From: Rhodobacter sp.
GTDB taxonomy: Bacteria; Pseudomonadota; Alphaproteobacteria; Rhodobacterales; Rhodobacteraceae
DNA length: 7,391 nucleotides
Reading direction: 5' to 3'
NCBI GenBank assembly: GCA_027482795.1
Contig: JAIXVS010000246.1
Coordinates: 1-7,391, forward strand
Position 1 is the stretch's first letter; each line of letters opens with the position of its first letter. The notes under the pieces are model-generated. The model was not told the DNA's origin. It searched no databases and worked only from the letters and a program-made list of their open reading frames with translations. This document shows, one piece after another, positions 5,270 through 7,391 of this stretch. Position numbers and translations under genes: made by a program.

Positions 5270-6172
5270 ATGATTATGCATCCCGCCATCAAGCTGCGCC
5301 ATATTCGCGCGTTTTTGGATATTGCCGCCTCGGGCAACCTGTCGGCAGTTGCCGCAGCCCAAGGCGTGACGCAGCCCGCCCTAAGCCGCAGTTTGGCCGA
5401 GCTAGAGGATTTGCTGGGCGCGCCGCTTTTCCTGCGTGAAAAGCGGCGTCTGGTGTTGACACCCGAAGGCGCGCTGTTTCGCCATCACGCCAGTTTGGGG
5501 CTGCAAGCGCTAGAGGCGGGGGCAGGCGCGCTGCGCCCAGATGCGCTGGGCGGCAGTATTCGTGTGGGAATTTTGCCAACCGCCGCCGCGCAGCTGTTCC
5601 CGCGTGTGGCGGTGCGCTTTGCCGCGCTGCAACCGCGCACGATTTTGAAAATCGAAACTGGCCCGCACAGCTATTTGGTGGGGCAGTTGCGCGGGGGCGC
5701 GATTGATTTGATGATTGGGCGTATGCCCGACCCAGGCGAAATGGCGGGTATGATTTTTGCCCATTTGTACGAAGAAGACATCGTTTTGGTCGCCCGCAAA
5801 GGCCACCCTTTGGCGGGTGCGCCAGTTGCAACTTTGCTGCAATCTGTGCCCGTTATCCTGCCGCCCGAAGGCGCGGTGATTCGCCGTGCGGTGAATGATT
5901 TTCTGGCCGTTCTGGGGCTTTCGGGCCTGCGCCCTGCGGTGGAAACGGTGGCGCTGGCCGTGGGGCGCGGGTTGCTGGCGGCATCTGATAGCGTCTGGTT
6001 CATCTCGCGCGGGGTGGTGGTGGATGAATTGGAACGTGATGTTCTGATCGAACTGCCCACAGGCGTGCGGTTTTTGTCTGGCGCGGTGGGAATCACCCGC
6101 CTGCAATCGCAGGCCAGTAGCCCCGCGATCGAGCAATTGCTGCGCCTGTGTATGGATGAGGCGCGGGCCTAA
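5270..6172 (+). CDS. pcaQ: LysR-type transcriptional regulator PcaQ
   Basis: 300-residue LysR-family regulator. In Agrobacterium and Sinorhizobium PcaQ activates pcaDCHGB, with 3-carboxy-cis,cis-muconate as the classical coinducer. The N-terminal winged helix-turn-helix is at about 8-67: LRHIRAFLDIAASGNLSAVAAAQGVTQPALSRSLAELEDLLGAPLF, with the recognition helix around TQPALSRSLAELE (34-46) and the wing LVLTPEG (61-67). A linker helix leads to the effector domain from about 94 (GGSIRVGILPTAAAQLFPRV) to the end. Divergent position directly beside pcaD identifies it as PcaQ rather than another LysR protein. The ATG at 5270 follows an in-frame stop at 5249-5251; a second ATG at 5276 would shorten it by two residues. 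Neither has a good Shine-Dalgarno: GAGG at 5250-5253 is 16 nt away. A dyad covers the start codon, which suggests autorepression. The stop TAA lies in the loop of its terminator. Confidence 0.92.
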   Translation: MIMHPAIKLRHIRAFLDIAASGNLSAVAAAQGVTQPALSRSLAELEDLLGAPLFLREKRRLVLTPEGALFRHHASLGLQALEAGAGALRPDALGGSIRVGILPTAAAQLFPRVAVRFAALQPRTILKIETGPHSYLVGQLRGGAIDLMIGRMPDPGEMAGMIFAHLYEEDIVLVARKGHPLAGAPVATLLQSVPVILPPEGAVIRRAVNDFLAVLGLSGLRPAVETVALAVGRGLLAASDSVWFISRGVVVDELERDVLIELPTGVRFLSGAVGITRLQSQASSPAIEQLLRLCMDEARA

Positions 6173-6191
6173 ATCGGCCCGCGCCCTTTTT
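6160..6191 (+). terminator. Rho-independent terminator of pcaQ
   Basis: Perfect 10-bp stem GGCGCGGGCC (6160-6169) and GGCCCGCGCC (6176-6185) around the loop TAAATC, followed after one C by TTTTT (6187-6191). The stem starts within the last pcaQ codons and the stop TAA (6170-6172) is in the loop. On the - strand the hairpin is followed by CTCATCC with no T-tract, so it works mainly for pcaQ, though it may also block read-through from the convergent TRAP permease gene ending at 6193. Confidence 0.88.
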
Positions 6192-6192
6192 C

Positions 6193-7391
6193 TTAGGGAA
6201 TCAAAAACAGCGTGATTGCGGGGAAAACCGTTAGCAAAACCACGCGCGCCAAATCGGTGCTGACGAAATACATCACCGAATAATAGGTTTCCCTGATGGG
6301 CGTTGTGCGATCTATCGCGTTGATGACAAACAGGTTCATCCCCACGGGCGGCGTAATCATCCCCACCTCGACCACGATCAGCACCAAGATACCAAACCAG
6401 ATGGCCATGTGTTCCGCGCTCATCCCGAAATCCAGCGCCAGCATGACGGGGAAGAAAATGGGGATGGTCAGCAAGATCATCGACAGGCTGTCCATAATGC
6501 AGCCCAAGATCAGGTAAATCACCAAGATACAGGCCAGCACGAACCATGGGCCAAAACCTTGGGCCACGATCCATTGCGATACGATCTGCGGCATTTGCGT
6601 CAGCGCCAGAAAGGCGTTGAAGAACCCTGCCCCCAGCACGATCAGAAAGATCATCGCCGTGCCAGATGCGGTGGCGATCAGCGCCGATTTCAGGCGCGGC
6701 CAATCAAGCCCGCCCGAAGCCCAAGCAACCAGCCCCGTGCCCAGCGCGCCCACGGATGCGCCCTCGGTCGGGTTGAACACACCCGTGTAAATGCCGCCCA
6801 CCACGCTTAGGAAAATCAGCGCCACGGGCCAAACATTGCCCAATGCCTTGAACCGTTCGCGGTACGGCATCCGTGGCAGGCTGCCCGCGCTTTCGGGATG
6901 GATGCGCACATACAGCGCGATCACCAACATATAGCCAATGGCCGCCATAATGCCTGGCACAAAGGCGGCAAGGAACAGTTTGGCGATGTTGGTTTCGGTC
7001 AGCGTGGCATAAATCACCAGCACCACCGATGGCGGGATCAAAATACCCAGCGTGCCGCCAGCGGCCAAGGTGGCCGTAGAAAGCCCGCCCGAATAGCCAG
7101 AACGGCGCAGTTCTGGCAGGGCAACCTGCGCCATCGTGGCCGCTGTGGCCACCGACGATCCGCAGATAGACCCAAACCCTGCACAGGCCCCGACCGCCGC
7201 CATGGCCGTGCCGCCCTTTCGGTGGCCCAGCCACGCCTCGGCAGCTTTGAATAAGGCTTGGCTCATGCCGCCAAGCCCCGCCAAATGCCCCATCAACAGG
7301 AAAATGGGCACGATAGACAGCGAATGGCTGGCAAAGGTGCTGAAAACCTCGCCTGTGAATTTTGACATAATGATGTTGGGGCTGCCCGTTA
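6193..7391 (-). CDS. dctM: TRAP transporter large permease subunit, DctM type (N-terminus outside window)
   Basis: Large membrane subunit of a tripartite ATP-independent periplasmic (TRAP) transporter. This subunit catalyses sodium-driven uptake of a substrate, often a carboxylate, delivered by a periplasmic binding protein. The frame is open to the window edge, so the ATG at 7368 is probably internal. 398 residues are visible against about 425 usual, and the first transmembrane helix is missing. Numbering from that ATG, the marks are GFGSICGSSVATAATM (64-79), TLGILIPPSVVLVIYA (106-121), GGIYTGVFNPTEGASVG (191-207), LGCIMDSLSMILLTIPIFFPV (288-308) and MITPPVGMNLFVIN (337-350). Most of the sequence is strongly hydrophobic, with about ten membrane helices. 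The gene converges on pcaQ, with 20 nt between the stops. Small permease and binding protein would be upstream, beyond 7391. The substrate cannot be told; dctM is used here as the generic family symbol. Confidence 0.9.
   Translation of the reverse strand, partial: TGSPNIIMSKFTGEVFSTFASHSLSIVPIFLLMGHLAGLGGMSQALFKAAEAWLGHRKGGTAMAAVGACAGFGSICGSSVATAATMAQVALPELRRSGYSGGLSTATLAAGGTLGILIPPSVVLVIYATLTETNIAKLFLAAFVPGIMAAIGYMLVIALYVRIHPESAGSLPRMPYRERFKALGNVWPVALIFLSVVGGIYTGVFNPTEGASVGALGTGLVAWASGGLDWPRLKSALIATASGTAMIFLIVLGAGFFNAFLALTQMPQIVSQWIVAQGFGPWFVLACILVIYLILGCIMDSLSMILLTIPIFFPVMLALDFGMSAEHMAIWFGILVLIVVEVGMITPPVGMNLFVINAIDRTTPIRETYYSVMYFVSTDLARVVLLTVFPAITLFLIP

Noticed and set aside
5510..6703. 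397-residue open frame on the - strand across pcaQ and the end of the TRAP gene
   Set aside because: Shadow frame: it runs antisense to pcaQ and out of frame with the TRAP permease, both clear families, and its Arg/His/Gln-rich translation resembles no protein I know.
1..7391. CRISPR arrays, tRNA or rRNA genes, insertion sequences, phage or defence genes
   Set aside because: No spaced repeats, cloverleaf-like stretches, transposase motifs or terminal inverted repeats were seen; nearly all bases are covered by recognised metabolic, regulatory or transport genes.

Overview
The window looks like chromosomal DNA of a GC-rich alphaproteobacterium, most probably Rhodobacteraceae (roseobacter group). 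This rests on base composition, protein character and the pcaQ-D-C-H-G-B order typical of roseobacter protocatechuate clusters; the taxonomic call is inference, since there is no rRNA here.

Layout. (1) Positions 1-414 (+): 3' end of a periplasmic substrate-binding protein of a sugar-type ABC transporter, cut by the window edge. (2) Positions 434-461: a perfect 28-bp palindrome with U-tracts on both strands, a bidirectional terminator between two convergent units. (3) Positions 495-5192 (-): a compact six-gene operon transcribed right to left as pcaD, pcaC, pcaH, pcaG, a DUF849/BKACE-family gene, and pcaB. Neighbours overlap or lie 3-4 nt apart. (4) Positions 5193-5269: divergent control region with three copies of a CATAAC/GTTATG element. 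(5) Positions 5270-6172 (+): pcaQ, the LysR-type regulator. (6) Positions 6160-6191: pcaQ terminator, with the pcaQ stop codon inside the loop. (7) Positions 6193-7391 (-): large permease subunit (DctM type) of a TRAP transporter, cut at its N-terminus by the window edge.

How the genes work together. PcaGH opens protocatechuate to 3-carboxy-cis,cis-muconate. PcaB cyclises that to 4-carboxymuconolactone, PcaC decarboxylates it to the enol-lactone, and PcaD hydrolyses the lactone to 3-oxoadipate. The classical route then needs a CoA-transferase (PcaIJ) and a thiolase (PcaF), and neither is in the window. Instead the operon carries a beta-keto-acid cleavage enzyme (BKACE). BKACE chemistry applied to 3-oxoadipate plus acetyl-CoA would give succinyl-CoA and acetoacetate, a one-enzyme replacement for PcaIJ plus PcaF. 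This is the most interesting idea in the window, and it is inference from family chemistry, visible residues and operon position. I see no CRISPR, tRNA, rRNA, insertion sequence or phage feature, and no stretch over 300 bases without a gene.
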